In this document: piece after piece, positions 25,387-34,376 of the stretch | Position numbering within the stretch: the stretch's first letter is position 1 | Layout: every line of letters starts with the position of its first letter | Source: Salinicola lusitanus | GTDB lineage: Bacteria; Pseudomonadota; Gammaproteobacteria; Pseudomonadales; Halomonadaceae | Length of the DNA: 64,000 bases | NCBI RefSeq assembly: GCF_003206045.1 | Contig: NZ_PZJM01000002.1 | Span: 63,592-127,591 of the forward strand | Direction of reading: 5' to 3' | The notes under the pieces: model-generated | Told to the model about the DNA's origin: nothing | Database searches by the model: none | What the model saw: the letters and a program-made list of their open reading frames with translations, nothing else | Position numbers and translations under genes: made by a program

Positions 25387-26052
25387 ATGAGCAACTGGGA
25401 AATTCTGTGGGGCGCGCGGGAGCAGTTCTGGTCCGGTTTCGCCAGCACGATGGAGATCTTCGGCCTGTCGATCAGCGCCGCGTTCGCGATCGGCTGCGGC
25501 ATGCTCTATCTGCTGGAGGGCAGTCGGCCCCGGCTCACCGTGCCGGTCCGGGTATTCATCGACGCCATGCGCATGCTGCCGTTCCTCATCCTGGTCTATC
25601 TGCTCTACTACGGCCTGCCGGCGTTCGATATCCGGCTGGACGCCTGGTGGTCCGGCGTAGGCGCGCTGGCGGTCTACCACGGCTGCTACTTTGCCGAGAT
25701 ATTTCGCGGCGCGCGGCTGACCTTCCCGCCCGGCCAGGTCGAAGCCGCCAAGGCCCACGGTTTCACCAAGGGCAAGATGTTCTTCCGCCTGATCCTGCCG
25801 CAGATCGTGATGCAGACCCGGCCGCTGCTCGGCAACCAGTTGATCTATGCGCTCAAGGACACCGCCTTTCTGGTGATCATCACCGTCCAGGAACTCACCG
25901 CCGCGGCCAACAGCCTGTCGGGAACCTATTTCATTCCCACCGAGGCCTTCATCGTGGTCATCGGCTTCTACTGGGCGGTCAGCGTGGTCATGGAAATCAT
26001 CATCAAACAGTGTGGCCGCTTCAGCGCCAAACGGGGATTCGACCATGTTTGA
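25387..26052 (+). CDS. Amino-acid ABC transporter permease (HisM/GlnP family), second
   Basis: A 221-residue permease with five or so membrane segments and the EAA loop VEAAKAHGFTKGKMFFRLILPQ near residue 127. FIDAMRMLPFLILVYLLYYG is the conserved entry to the fold. AAGGAG lies 6 bp before the ATG at 25387, 23 bp after the first permease. Its stop overlaps the ATPase gene by 8 bp. Confidence 0.9.
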   Translation: MSNWEILWGAREQFWSGFASTMEIFGLSISAAFAIGCGMLYLLEGSRPRLTVPVRVFIDAMRMLPFLILVYLLYYGLPAFDIRLDAWWSGVGALAVYHGCYFAEIFRGARLTFPPGQVEAAKAHGFTKGKMFFRLILPQIVMQTRPLLGNQLIYALKDTAFLVIITVQELTAAANSLSGTYFIPTEAFIVVIGFYWAVSVVMEIIIKQCGRFSAKRGFDHV

Positions 26053-26884
26053 GAAAAGCACGCCGGAACCTGCCGGGTCTGGACAAACCACGCCCGAACA
26101 GAGCGCGCCCGACGACACAGCTCGCAGCGACCGGATCGCGGTCTCGATTCGCCATCTTTCGAAGAGCTTCGATGGCGTCGAGGTCCTGCGTGACGTGGAC
26201 CTGGAGGTGCGCGAGGGCGACGTGGTGACGATCCTGGGCTCCTCCGGCTCCGGCAAATCGACGCTGCTGCGCTGCATCAACTGGCTGGAGCGCCCCGACA
26301 GCGGCAGCATCCATATCGGCGGCCAGCGCATCGGCGTCAACGACGCCGGCCGGCCGATGCCGGTGCGCGAGCTGGCCAAGGTTCGCGCCCGCACCGGCAT
26401 GGTGTTCCAGAGTTTCAACCTGTGGCCGCATCTCAACGTACTGCACAACGTCACCGAGGCGCCGATCCACGTGCTCGGCAAGTCGAAAGCCGAGGCCGAA
26501 GCGCTCGCCCGCGACCTGCTGGAGAAGGTCGGCATGTCGCCCAAGGCCGATGCCTATCCCAGCACCCTCTCGGGCGGGCAGAAACAGCGCGTGGCGATCG
26601 CTCGCGCCCTGGCGATGCAGCCGGAGGTGATGCTGTTCGACGAGCCGACGTCGGCGCTCGACCCGGAGCTGGTCGGCGAAGTACTGGCGGTGATCAAGGA
26701 TCTCTCCGCCGAGGGCTACACCATGGTCATCGTCACCCACGAGATGGCCTTCGCCCGCGCCGTGTCCGATCAGGTGGTGTTCCTCGAGAAGGGGCTGATC
26801 ATCGAGCAGGCCGACCCGGAGACCTTTTTCACCAACGCCAGTACCGAGCGGGTGCGGCAGTTCCTGGAGCGCAACGAGGGTTGA
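26045..26884 (+). CDS. Amino-acid ABC transporter ATP-binding protein
   Basis: A 279-residue ABC ATPase of the GlnQ/HisP type. After a short Pro/Ser-rich N-terminal extension it has Walker A GSSGSGKST near residue 69, the Q-loop MVFQSFNLWPHL, signature LSGGQKQR, Walker B VMLFDEPTSALDP and the switch His in VTHEMAFA. The N-terminal extension of about 30 residues is unusual for the family, but the ATG at 26045 overlaps the permease stop and is the natural start. Confidence 0.92.
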   Translation: MFEKSTPEPAGSGQTTPEQSAPDDTARSDRIAVSIRHLSKSFDGVEVLRDVDLEVREGDVVTILGSSGSGKSTLLRCINWLERPDSGSIHIGGQRIGVNDAGRPMPVRELAKVRARTGMVFQSFNLWPHLNVLHNVTEAPIHVLGKSKAEAEALARDLLEKVGMSPKADAYPSTLSGGQKQRVAIARALAMQPEVMLFDEPTSALDPELVGEVLAVIKDLSAEGYTMVIVTHEMAFARAVSDQVVFLEKGLIIEQADPETFFTNASTERVRQFLERNEG

Positions 26885-26965
26885 ATCCAGGCCGCGAAAG
26901 CGACTCGACAGCCGACGGCGAAAGTGCCAACAATGCGACAACGCCATCATTTCGAGGGAGCTGCC

Positions 26966-27922
26966 ATGTCGATAACGGTTACGGTCTTGGACGACTATCA
27001 GGGATGCTGTGCCTTTCTCGACGCCGCCCACGAACTCGACGGCAGCGATGTGCGCCTGGACATCGAACATCGGCATCTCGACGCCGAGGCGCTGCCCGCC
27101 CGCCTGGCCGCTAGCGACGCCATCATCCTGATCCGCGAGCGCACCTCGCTGACCCGCGAACTGCTGGAACAGCTGCCCAACCTGAAGCTGGTGGTCCAGA
27201 CCGGGCGGCTCTCCTCGGCCATCGACGTCGCCGCCTGCGAGGCGCTGGGCATCGCCGTTCGCGACGGCGGCGGCTCCCCGGTCGCGCCGGCAGAGCTCAC
27301 CTGGCTGCTGATCATGGCCGGCTGTCGACGCCTGGGCGGCTATCTCGCCCGCCAGGCCGAAGGCGACTGGCAGCGCACCAACGAGCGCCTGGAGGCGGAG
27401 TCGCTGGGCCACGCCGTCCATGGGCGTACGCTGGGCATCTGGGGCCTGGGCAAGATCGGCAGCCGGGTCGCCGGTTACGCCCAGGCGTTCGGCATGAACG
27501 TTGTCGGCCACGGTCGCGAAAGCAGCGCCGGGCGCGCCTTCGAGCTGGGCGTCGAATTCGAGCCCGATCGACACGCCTTTCTCGCCCGCTGCGACGTGAT
27601 CACGCTGCATCTCAAGCTCAACGACGACACGCGCGGCATGATCACGCCGGCGGACCTCGCCGCGATGCGCGCCGACGCCCTGCTGGTCAACACCAGCCGC
27701 GCCGAGCTGATCCGACCGGGGGCGCTGCTCGACGCGCTAGACGCCGGCCGCCCCGGCGCCGCCGCGCTGGATGTCTGCGAGAACGAACCCGACGGTGCCA
27801 CCGCCTATCAGGCCCACCCCCGCGTGCTGGCCACACCGCATATCGGCTTCGTCGAGAAGGACACCTACGAACTCTATTTCTCGACCGCGTTTCGCCAGGT
27901 CCGGGAATTCTTTTCACCCTGA
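26966..27922 (+). CDS. D-2-hydroxyacid dehydrogenase family protein
   Basis: A 318-residue NAD(P)-dependent D-isomer 2-hydroxyacid dehydrogenase. GIWGLGKIGSRVAGYAQAFGMNVVGHG near residue 154 is the Rossmann motif, NTSRAELIRPGALLDAL supplies the catalytic Arg region, DVCENEP the Glu, and TPHIGF the catalytic His. GAGGGAG precedes the ATG at 26966. It ends the plus-strand run beginning at gltS, and would reduce a 2-oxoacid or oxidise a 2-hydroxyacid derived from the imported compound (inference). Confidence 0.88.
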   Translation: MSITVTVLDDYQGCCAFLDAAHELDGSDVRLDIEHRHLDAEALPARLAASDAIILIRERTSLTRELLEQLPNLKLVVQTGRLSSAIDVAACEALGIAVRDGGGSPVAPAELTWLLIMAGCRRLGGYLARQAEGDWQRTNERLEAESLGHAVHGRTLGIWGLGKIGSRVAGYAQAFGMNVVGHGRESSAGRAFELGVEFEPDRHAFLARCDVITLHLKLNDDTRGMITPADLAAMRADALLVNTSRAELIRPGALLDALDAGRPGAAALDVCENEPDGATAYQAHPRVLATPHIGFVEKDTYELYFSTAFRQVREFFSP

Positions 27923-27951
27923 TCGGGCAAGTCAGAACCGATGGCCCAGAA

Positions 27952-27983
27952 ACGACCCTCCCGGCCGCAGCCGGGAGAGTCGT
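27952..27983 (-). terminator. Hairpin terminator between convergent genes
   Basis: A 14-bp stem, 27952-27965 with 27970-27983 (one mismatch) and a 4-nt loop. Read on the minus strand it is followed by TTT, so it mainly serves yfcG; it may also stop the dehydrogenase transcript. A similar CTCCCG...CGGGAG stem recurs at 34193. Confidence 0.65.
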
Positions 27984-28032
27984 GATCGAGTCGGATGCCT
28001 GACCGACCGGGTCGAACGCAGCGGCGTCGATA

Positions 28033-28719
28033 TCACCGCCCGAACAGGTGCTTGCGCGCCTCGTCGGTCATCTCGACATTGTTGGCGGGATTGATCTCCT
28101 CCGCCTTGGCGTAGGCGCGTCTCACCGCATCGCGTTCGCCGACCTGCTCGAACCAGCGCTGCAGGCTCGGGTAGTCCTCCATGTCCTGGCCCTGCTTCTC
28201 GAACGGCTTGATCCACGGCCAGATCGCCATGTCGGCGATGGAGTAGTCGTCGCCGGCCACGTAGTCGTTGGCATCGAGCTGCTTGTCCAATACGCGGTAG
28301 AGCCGCGACGTCTCGTTCATGTAGCGCTCGACGGCGTAGTCGATCTTCTTCGGCGCATAGTGGCGGAAATGATGGTTCTGCCCCGCCATCGGCCCCAGCC
28401 CGCCCATCTGCCAGTGGAGCCACTGCAGCACGCGATAGCGCTGGCGGCCGCTCTTGGGCAGAAACTTGCCACTCTTGTCGGCCAGATACTCGAGGATCGC
28501 GCCGGATTCGAACAGCGACAGCGGCTGCCCGCCGTCGGCCGGGGCGCGATCGACGATCGCGGGGATGCGGTTGTTGGGGGCGATCTCGAGAAATTCGGGC
28601 GTGAACTGCTCGCCCTTGCCGATATCGACCGGATGGATACGGTAGTCGAGCCCCGCTTCCTCGAGGAACAGCGTGATCTTGTGACCGTTGGGGGTCGTCC
28701 AGTAGTAGAGATCGATCAT
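28033..28719 (-). CDS. yfcG: Glutathione S-transferase family disulfide-bond oxidoreductase, YfcG-like
   Basis: A 228-residue GST-fold protein close to E. coli YfcG. TPNGHKITLFLEEAGLDYR near residue 9, NNRIPAIVDRAPADGG, SLFESGAILEYLA and QMGGLGPMAGQNHHF are shared features. YfcG/YghU proteins bind two glutathiones and reduce disulfides or peroxides instead of conjugating. AGGAG is 6 bp upstream of the ATG at 28719. Cytoplasmic, monocistronic. Confidence 0.92.
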   Translation of the reverse strand: MIDLYYWTTPNGHKITLFLEEAGLDYRIHPVDIGKGEQFTPEFLEIAPNNRIPAIVDRAPADGGQPLSLFESGAILEYLADKSGKFLPKSGRQRYRVLQWLHWQMGGLGPMAGQNHHFRHYAPKKIDYAVERYMNETSRLYRVLDKQLDANDYVAGDDYSIADMAIWPWIKPFEKQGQDMEDYPSLQRWFEQVGERDAVRRAYAKAEEINPANNVEMTDEARKHLFGR

Positions 28720-28849
28720 CACAGGCTCCTGTCGTGACGCCCGGCGATAAGCCGGATGCTGTCAGGATAGGCTTTGCGGGGGGCGGCGTCTCGCGCGACG
28801 TCGCCCCAGGCGGTTCAAAAGCGCCTGCTCTATCGGTCAGCGCCCTAGA

Positions 28850-29560
28850 TCAACTGGCGTAGGCGCCATCGACATCGACGATCCGCGTGGCGTTGCGGCC
28901 GACGCCATCATGGAGATCCAGCATGCGCTGGAACCAGGCGTAGACGGGATCGGCGTTGGAGACCAGGTCGGCGGCGGAGGTCACCCTCGCCCACATGAAC
29001 GCGCCCACCACCAGATAGTCCGCGGCGCCGGCCTCGTCGCCGTCCAGGAACGGCGATTCGTCCAGTCGCCCGCGCATCGGCTCCAGCGCACGGTCGAGCA
29101 TCGACAGCCCCTGGCTCGGCGAATGCATCTCCTCCAGGGTGCGACCGAACACCTTCTCGCGCGAGGTGCGGAAATAGTCGCGGTCGTCCGGGTGAATGGC
29201 GTTGAAGACATCCATCAGGATCGTACGCATGACGCCCGGCGCCAGCGAACGCTCGGCGTAGAACTTGAAGAACCGCGCCCGGGCTTCGGCCGTGGCATCG
29301 CCCAGTAGCGGCTTTTCCGGGTAGGCACGGTCGAGATAGCGGAAAATTTCATAGCTATCGACGACCGTCTGGTCACCGTCGACGAAGACCGGCACCTTCG
29401 TCTGGTCCGAGAAGGCGATCGCCTCCTTGTCGGTGAACTTCCACGGCACGAATTCGCAATCGAGCCCTTTATGCGCCAGCGCATACCTGACCCGCCAGCA
29501 GTAGGGCGAGAATCGCAGTCGCTCGTCGCGCCCGCACAGATCGAACATTTTACGGCTCAT
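28850..29560 (-). CDS. Glutathione S-transferase family protein (beta-etherase-like N-domain)
   Basis: A 236-residue GST. The N-terminal thioredoxin-like domain has FSPYCWRVRYALAHKGL near residue 19, with a cysteine where the catalytic Ser/Cys sits, then TKVPVFVDG and DSYEIFRYLDRAYP for glutathione binding. The C-terminal domain is all-helical. It resembles LigE/LigF-like and bacterial GSTs of unknown substrate. GAGGAG precedes the ATG at 29560; the longer open frame up to 29716 lacks this support. It lies 130 bp from yfcG and may share its transcript. Confidence 0.85.
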   Translation of the reverse strand: MSRKMFDLCGRDERLRFSPYCWRVRYALAHKGLDCEFVPWKFTDKEAIAFSDQTKVPVFVDGDQTVVDSYEIFRYLDRAYPEKPLLGDATAEARARFFKFYAERSLAPGVMRTILMDVFNAIHPDDRDYFRTSREKVFGRTLEEMHSPSQGLSMLDRALEPMRGRLDESPFLDGDEAGAADYLVVGAFMWARVTSAADLVSNADPVYAWFQRMLDLHDGVGRNATRIVDVDGAYAS

Positions 29561-29795
29561 GCCACACTCCTCGTTGGATACGGCTATCACGGCTGCAGTG
29601 CTCGCAGCATGTCCAAGGGAGGGGAAACCGTCAAACCCTGAACATGTACTCGCACGGTCCAGATTGCCTCGGCGCGAATCGGAAATCGTTGCCATACTGT
29701 TACGGATAGCAGTCATACCGTGAGCCTGCGAGTCACCTTTTCCAGCAGGAGCACGGCGGGTTTACCACCTCAGATCGATCACGAAGGAGTGGATC

Positions 29796-32147
29796 ATGGT
29801 ACGCCGACTCAAGGACGACGAACTGCACGGTAGCCAGGGCAAACACGATGCACCCGGCGGCGGCTGGCAGTCGATCCAGGCCACCGAGGCGCATTTCCTG
29901 CGCGAGAAGGTGCCGTTCAAGGGCAACGGCCTGATGTTCAAGATCAACCACCCCGATGGCGGGTTCGAGTGCCCGAGCTGTGCCTGGCCCAACCCGGCCA
30001 AACCCGGCCCGGCCGAGTTCTGCGAAAACGGCGCCAAGGCGGTCGCCTGGGAAGCCACGGCGGCGCGGACCACGCCGGAGTTCTTCGCCAGCCACACCGT
30101 TGCCGAGCTGCTCGACTGGTCGGATCATGCCCTCGAGAAGCAGGGCCGCCTGACCCATCCGATGCGCTACAACCCGGCCACCGACAAGTACGATCCGATC
30201 GACTGGACGACGGCGTTCCGCGAGATCGGCGAGCGGGTGAAATCCTATGACCCGAAACGGGTCGAGCTCTACACCTCGGGACGCACCTCCAACGAAGCGG
30301 CATTCCTGTGGCAGCTCTACGGCCGGATGCTGGGCACCCACAACTTCCCCGACTGCTCCAACATGTGCCACGAGACCACCACCGTGGCCCTGCCCCAGAG
30401 CATCGGCGTGGGCAAGGCGACCACGGTGCTGGAGGATTTCGAACACGCCGACTGCATCTTCCTGTTCGGCCAGAATGCCGGCACCAACAGCCCGCGGATG
30501 ATGGGCCTGCTGCACGAGGCGCGCCTGCGCGGCGCCGAGGTGATCACCTTCAACCCGCTGCGCGAGCGGGCGCTGGTCAAGTTCGCCAATCCGCAGACGC
30601 CCCGGGACATGCTGACCAACCACGGCGTGCCGATCAGCTCGCAGTATCATCAGGTCCGCATCGGCGGCGATATCGCCGCGATCCAGGGCATCTGCAAGCG
30701 TATCCTCGAGGTCGACGACGAGGCCCGCGACAGCGGCGGCGAGCGCGTCATCGACCACGACTTCATCGCGATGCACACCGACGGCTTCGAGGCGTTTGCC
30801 ACTCACTGCCGCAACCTGCCGTGGGAGCGAATCGAGCGCCACAGCGGTCTCGAACGGGCGGCGATCGAGCAGGCCGCCGAAGCGTGGATCCGTGCCGAGC
30901 GGGTGATCTGCTGCTGGGGGATGGGCATCACCCAGCACATCCGTGGCGGCGACAACATCCACCAGATTCTCAACCTGCTGCTGATGGGCGGTCACATTGG
31001 CCGTCGCGGTGCCGGCGCCTGTCCGGTGCGCGGCCACTCCAACGTCCAGGGCGATCGCACCGTGGGGATCTTCCACAAGTCCGGCGAGGCGTTCCTGTCG
31101 AAGATGGACGAGGTGTTCGGCATCGAATGCCTGCGCGAGCACGGCCACGACGTGGCGCTCTGCTGCGAGGCAATCCTGCGTGACGAGGTGGATGCCTTCC
31201 TCGGCATGGGTGGCAACTTCTTCCGCGCCATCGCCGACCAGGCTCGCATCGCCCCCCACGTCGAGAACATTCCGCTGACGGTGCAGATCGCCACCAAGCT
31301 CAACCGCAGCCACCTGATTCACGGCAAGGCGGCCTACCTGCTGCCGGCGCTGGCAAGAACCGAGAAGGACGTCCAGGCCGGCGTCGAGCAGACCATCACC
31401 ATCGAGGACGGCATGTGCAACGTGCAGGGCTCCAAGGGCGCGCTCGAGCCGGCGTCAGAGCACCTGCGCTCCGAAATCGCCATCGTTGCCGGCCTCGGCA
31501 AGGCGACGTTCGCCCCCAACCCCAAGGTCGACTGGGAGTGGCTCGCCGAGGATTACGCCCGCATCCGGGACAAGATCGAAGCGACCCAGCCGGAGACGTT
31601 TTACGCTTTCAATCAGCGACTGAACGACCAGGGCGTGTTCCATCTCGATATCGCCGCCCGCGATCGTATCTGGAACACCGACTCCGGCAAGGCCCACTTC
31701 CTGTTCCCCGCCGACCATCTCACCGAGGATGCCTCCGAGCCGGGGGACGCCCATTTCCAGCTGCTCTCGATCCGCGGCCACGATCAGTTCAACACCACCG
31801 TCTACTCCTACGACGACCGCTACCGGGATGTCTACGGGACCCGCATGGTGCTGATGATGAATCCCGCCGACATCGAGAAGCACGGTTTCGAGGCCGGCAA
31901 CAAGGTCACCCTGAAAACGGTGAGCGACGATGGCATCGAGCGTCAGGTCTCGGGCTTCAAGATCATCGCCTACGATCTGCCGGAGAACTGCCTTGGCGCC
32001 TACTATCCGGAGGTCAATGACCTGATCCCCGTCGGCAACCGGGACAGGCAGAGCAATACCATCGCCGGCAAGTCGATCCCGGTGACACTGGCGTTGATGA
32101 GCACGGAGGCGGTGGAAGCGGAGACCGGCATGCTCGCCACCGGCTGA
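29796..32147 (+). CDS. FdhF/YdeP family molybdopterin oxidoreductase
   Basis: A 783-residue molybdenum enzyme. The N-terminus has FECPSCAWPNP near residue 57; the molybdopterin oxidoreductase core includes LYTSGRTSNEAAFLWQLYGRMLGT and NFPDCSNMCHETTTVALPQSIG, and the C-terminal dinucleotide-binding domain begins near residue 645 (LLSIRGHDQFNTTVYSYDDRYR). This is the YdeP group related to formate dehydrogenase H but without a TAT signal. YdeP contributes to acid resistance in E. coli; the substrate is unsettled. No partner subunits or fdhD are next to it. Confidence 0.9.
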   Translation: MVRRLKDDELHGSQGKHDAPGGGWQSIQATEAHFLREKVPFKGNGLMFKINHPDGGFECPSCAWPNPAKPGPAEFCENGAKAVAWEATAARTTPEFFASHTVAELLDWSDHALEKQGRLTHPMRYNPATDKYDPIDWTTAFREIGERVKSYDPKRVELYTSGRTSNEAAFLWQLYGRMLGTHNFPDCSNMCHETTTVALPQSIGVGKATTVLEDFEHADCIFLFGQNAGTNSPRMMGLLHEARLRGAEVITFNPLRERALVKFANPQTPRDMLTNHGVPISSQYHQVRIGGDIAAIQGICKRILEVDDEARDSGGERVIDHDFIAMHTDGFEAFATHCRNLPWERIERHSGLERAAIEQAAEAWIRAERVICCWGMGITQHIRGGDNIHQILNLLLMGGHIGRRGAGACPVRGHSNVQGDRTVGIFHKSGEAFLSKMDEVFGIECLREHGHDVALCCEAILRDEVDAFLGMGGNFFRAIADQARIAPHVENIPLTVQIATKLNRSHLIHGKAAYLLPALARTEKDVQAGVEQTITIEDGMCNVQGSKGALEPASEHLRSEIAIVAGLGKATFAPNPKVDWEWLAEDYARIRDKIEATQPETFYAFNQRLNDQGVFHLDIAARDRIWNTDSGKAHFLFPADHLTEDASEPGDAHFQLLSIRGHDQFNTTVYSYDDRYRDVYGTRMVLMMNPADIEKHGFEAGNKVTLKTVSDDGIERQVSGFKIIAYDLPENCLGAYYPEVNDLIPVGNRDRQSNTIAGKSIPVTLALMSTEAVEAETGMLATG

Positions 32148-32490
32148 TGCCGCCCCCTCACCCGACTCCCCCCTCCAGCCCCGTCGCCGCCTGCCCTCCG
32201 GTAGGCGGCGATGTCCATTAGTCGCAACGCCGTCCCCGTAAACGCTCGCTATCGTCCCTCCAGTCGACCTGAAAAGGCTTCACACTCAGCCACTTGGCCA
32301 ACACCGGCACCACCTGACGGTCATTGGTAATACCATTTACCCATGATTGGCAGCCCCTCCGTCTGTGGTTATCTTCCGAGTCAATCGCCGCGACCGGCCT
32401 GCGAAGCGGGACGACCGGTGCCGTCGCCACCCGGCGACGACCTTCCTGGCGACGAACGAAGCCGATAATAACGACTCAGGGGCTCTCGAT
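32148..32490. other. Intergenic control region before the glc module, with a hairpin
   Basis: About 343 bp without a gene. Near its start a 12-bp stem (32184-32195 with 32200-32211) may end the FdhF/YdeP transcript, though T's are few. The candidate GntR-FCD operator at 32325-32335 lies in the second half. An ORF reading through from 32347 into the permease is open but has no start support. Confidence 0.6.
32325..32335. promoter_or_regulatory. Candidate GntR-FCD (GlcC/LldR/PdhR-type) operator
   Basis: TGGTAATACCA is a perfect TGGT-N3-ACCA dyad within ATTGGTAATACCATT. FadR-subfamily regulators (PdhR, LldR, GlcC) bind this general form. It sits 155 bp before the glycolate/lactate permease start. 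No such regulator gene is in the window. Confidence 0.6.
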
Positions 32491-34188
32491 ATGGATCACA
32501 CGCTTCTCTCTCTGTTTGCCTTCCTGCCGCTGGTGCTGGCAGGCGTCCTGCTGATCGGGTTCCGGATGGCGGCACGAACGGCGATGCCGATCGTGTTCGT
32601 CGTCGCGGTACTGATCGCGCTGCTGGTCTGGGACATGACCGCGACCCGCGTGCTGGCCTCCACGCTGCAGGGCCTGATCATGACCGTCTCGCTGCTTTGG
32701 ATCATCTTCGGGGCCATTCTGCTGCTCAACACGCTGAAGCACTCGGGCGGCATCATGGCGATTCGCAACGGCTTCTCCGGCATCAGCCCGGATCGCCGCG
32801 TGCAGGCGCTGATCGTCGCCTGGCTGTTCGGCTGCTTCATCGAGGGCGCCTCGGGCTTCGGCACGCCGGCCGCCGTGGCCGCGCCGCTGATGGTGGCGCT
32901 GGGCTTCCCCGCCCTGGCCGCCGTGGTCGTCGGCATGATGCTGCAGTCGACGCCGGTGTCGTTCGGCGCCGTGGGCACGCCGATCGTGGTCGGCGTCACC
33001 GGCGGCGTGAACCAGTCGGCGATCGCCGAACAGCTCACCGCCAACGGCTCGACCTGGGAGACCTATTTCCGCCTGATCACCTCCGAGGTGGTCATCACTC
33101 ACGGCATCATCGGCGTGTTCATGCCGCTGATCCTGGTCGTCGTGATGGTGCGCTTCTTCGGCGAGAATCGCTCCTGGACCGAGGGGCTGTCGATCACGCC
33201 GTTCGCACTGTTCGTCGGCGTCTGTTTCGTGGTGCCGTCGATGCTGGTCGGCGTCCTGCTGGGTCCGGAGTTTCCGTCGCTGCTGGGCGGCCTGATCGGC
33301 CTGGCGATCGTGGTGCCGGCCGCGCGCAAGGGCTTTCTGCTGCCGAAGGACACCTGGGATTTCCCGGAGCGTTCGAAGTGGCCCGCCGAGTGGCTGGGCA
33401 CCATCGAGATCAAGGTCGACGACGTCGCCGGTCGCGCGCCGATGTCGACGCTGCGAGGCTGGCTGCCCTACGTCATCGTCGCCATTCTGCTGGTGATCTC
33501 GCGCACCATTCCTTCGGTCAAGGCAGGCCTCTCCTCGATCAGTACCGGCTGGAGCAACATCCTCGGCGAGCAGGGCATCTCCGGTAGCGTCGAATGGCTC
33601 TACCTCCCCGGCGGCATCATCCTGATCGCGGTGATCTGCACGATCTTCCTGCATCGGATGCGCGGACCGCAGGTCACGGCGGCCTTCGCAGAGTCCTCCA
33701 AGACCATCTTCGGTGCCGGCTTCGTGCTGCTGTTCACCATCCCGATGGTGCGAATCCTGATCAACTCCGGCGTCAACGAGTCCGACCTGGTCTCGATGCC
33801 GGTCGCCATGGCGCAACTGGTGGCCGATGGTGTCGGTCAGATCTACCCGCTGTTCGCCCCGGCGGTCGGCGCACTGGGCGCCTTCATTGCCGGCTCCAAC
33901 ACCGTCTCCAACCTGATGCTGGCGGCGTTCCAGTTCAACGTCGCCGAGGTGCTCGGCGTCTCCACCGCGATGATGGTCTCGCTGCAGGCCGTGGGGGCCG
34001 CCGCCGGCAACATGATCGCGATCCACAACGTGGTGGCGGCCTCGGCTACCGTCGGCCTGCTCGGCCGCGAGGGCACCACGCTGCGCAAGACGATCCTGCC
34101 GACGCTCTACTACTGCCTGTTCGCCGGCATCATCGGGCTGCTGGCCTTCTACGTCTTCGGCTTCACCGACCCGCTCATGAGCGGTTGA
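32491..34188 (+). CDS. glcA: L-lactate/glycolate permease (LldP/GlcA family)
   Basis: A 565-residue inner-membrane transporter with about 12-14 hydrophobic segments. [32 protein letters not shown] near residue 111 is the LctP-family motif, and [27 protein letters not shown] near residue 453 is its second hallmark. It imports 2-hydroxymonocarboxylates. I use the ATG at 32491 (AGGGG upstream). Its position just before glcDEFG favours GlcA (glycolate), but lactate is equally possible by sequence. A strong terminator follows. Confidence 0.85.
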   Translation: MDHTLLSLFAFLPLVLAGVLLIGFRMAARTAMPIVFVVAVLIALLVWDMTATRVLASTLQGLIMTVSLLWIIFGAILLLNTLKHSGGIMAIRNGFSGISPDRRVQALIVAWLFGCFIEGASGFGTPAAVAAPLMVALGFPALAAVVVGMMLQSTPVSFGAVGTPIVVGVTGGVNQSAIAEQLTANGSTWETYFRLITSEVVITHGIIGVFMPLILVVVMVRFFGENRSWTEGLSITPFALFVGVCFVVPSMLVGVLLGPEFPSLLGGLIGLAIVVPAARKGFLLPKDTWDFPERSKWPAEWLGTIEIKVDDVAGRAPMSTLRGWLPYVIVAILLVISRTIPSVKAGLSSISTGWSNILGEQGISGSVEWLYLPGGIILIAVICTIFLHRMRGPQVTAAFAESSKTIFGAGFVLLFTIPMVRILINSGVNESDLVSMPVAMAQLVADGVGQIYPLFAPAVGALGAFIAGSNTVSNLMLAAFQFNVAEVLGVSTAMMVSLQAVGAAAGNMIAIHNVVAASATVGLLGREGTTLRKTILPTLYYCLFAGIIGLLAFYVFGFTDPLMSG

Positions 34189-34192
34189 ATCC

Positions 34193-34227
34193 ATCCTCCC
34201 GACTGCGGCCGGGAGGATCTCTCTTTT
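34193..34227 (+). terminator. Terminator after the lactate/glycolate permease
   Basis: A 9-bp stem (34193-34201 with 34210-34218), extendable through G-C pairs in the loop, then a C/T tract ending in TTTT (34224-34227). It separates the permease transcript from glcD. Confidence 0.8.
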
Positions 34228-34306
34228 GGTCTGACCATTTTCCTGCCCATTGGGCTTTTGGCTAATAGTCGTCACCGGCGGCCTTCCACAGAATGACCGC
34301 ATCGCA

Positions 34307-34327
34307 TTGTGGAAAGACCTTCCACAA
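34307..34327. promoter_or_regulatory. Inverted repeat upstream of glcD, candidate operator
   Basis: TTGTGGAA (34307-34314) and TTCCACAA (34320-34327) form a perfect 8-bp inverted repeat with a 5-nt spacer. An extra half-site CTTCCACA occurs at 34283-34290. The dyad ends 49 bp before the glcD ATG, a suitable place for a regulator. The cognate protein is unknown. Confidence 0.6.
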
Positions 34328-34376
34328 ACCGGATCTTCACCACCGCCAGCGGCACCCGCCCCAGCGAGGAGACGCC

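Noticed and set aside
29733-31322. 529-residue minus-strand frame opposite the FdhF/YdeP gene
   Set aside because: Antisense shadow of a well-supported molybdoenzyme.
32476-34302. 608-residue minus-strand frame opposite the lactate/glycolate permease
   Set aside because: His/Asp/Arg/Gln-rich mirror of a membrane-protein gene, with no start signal.
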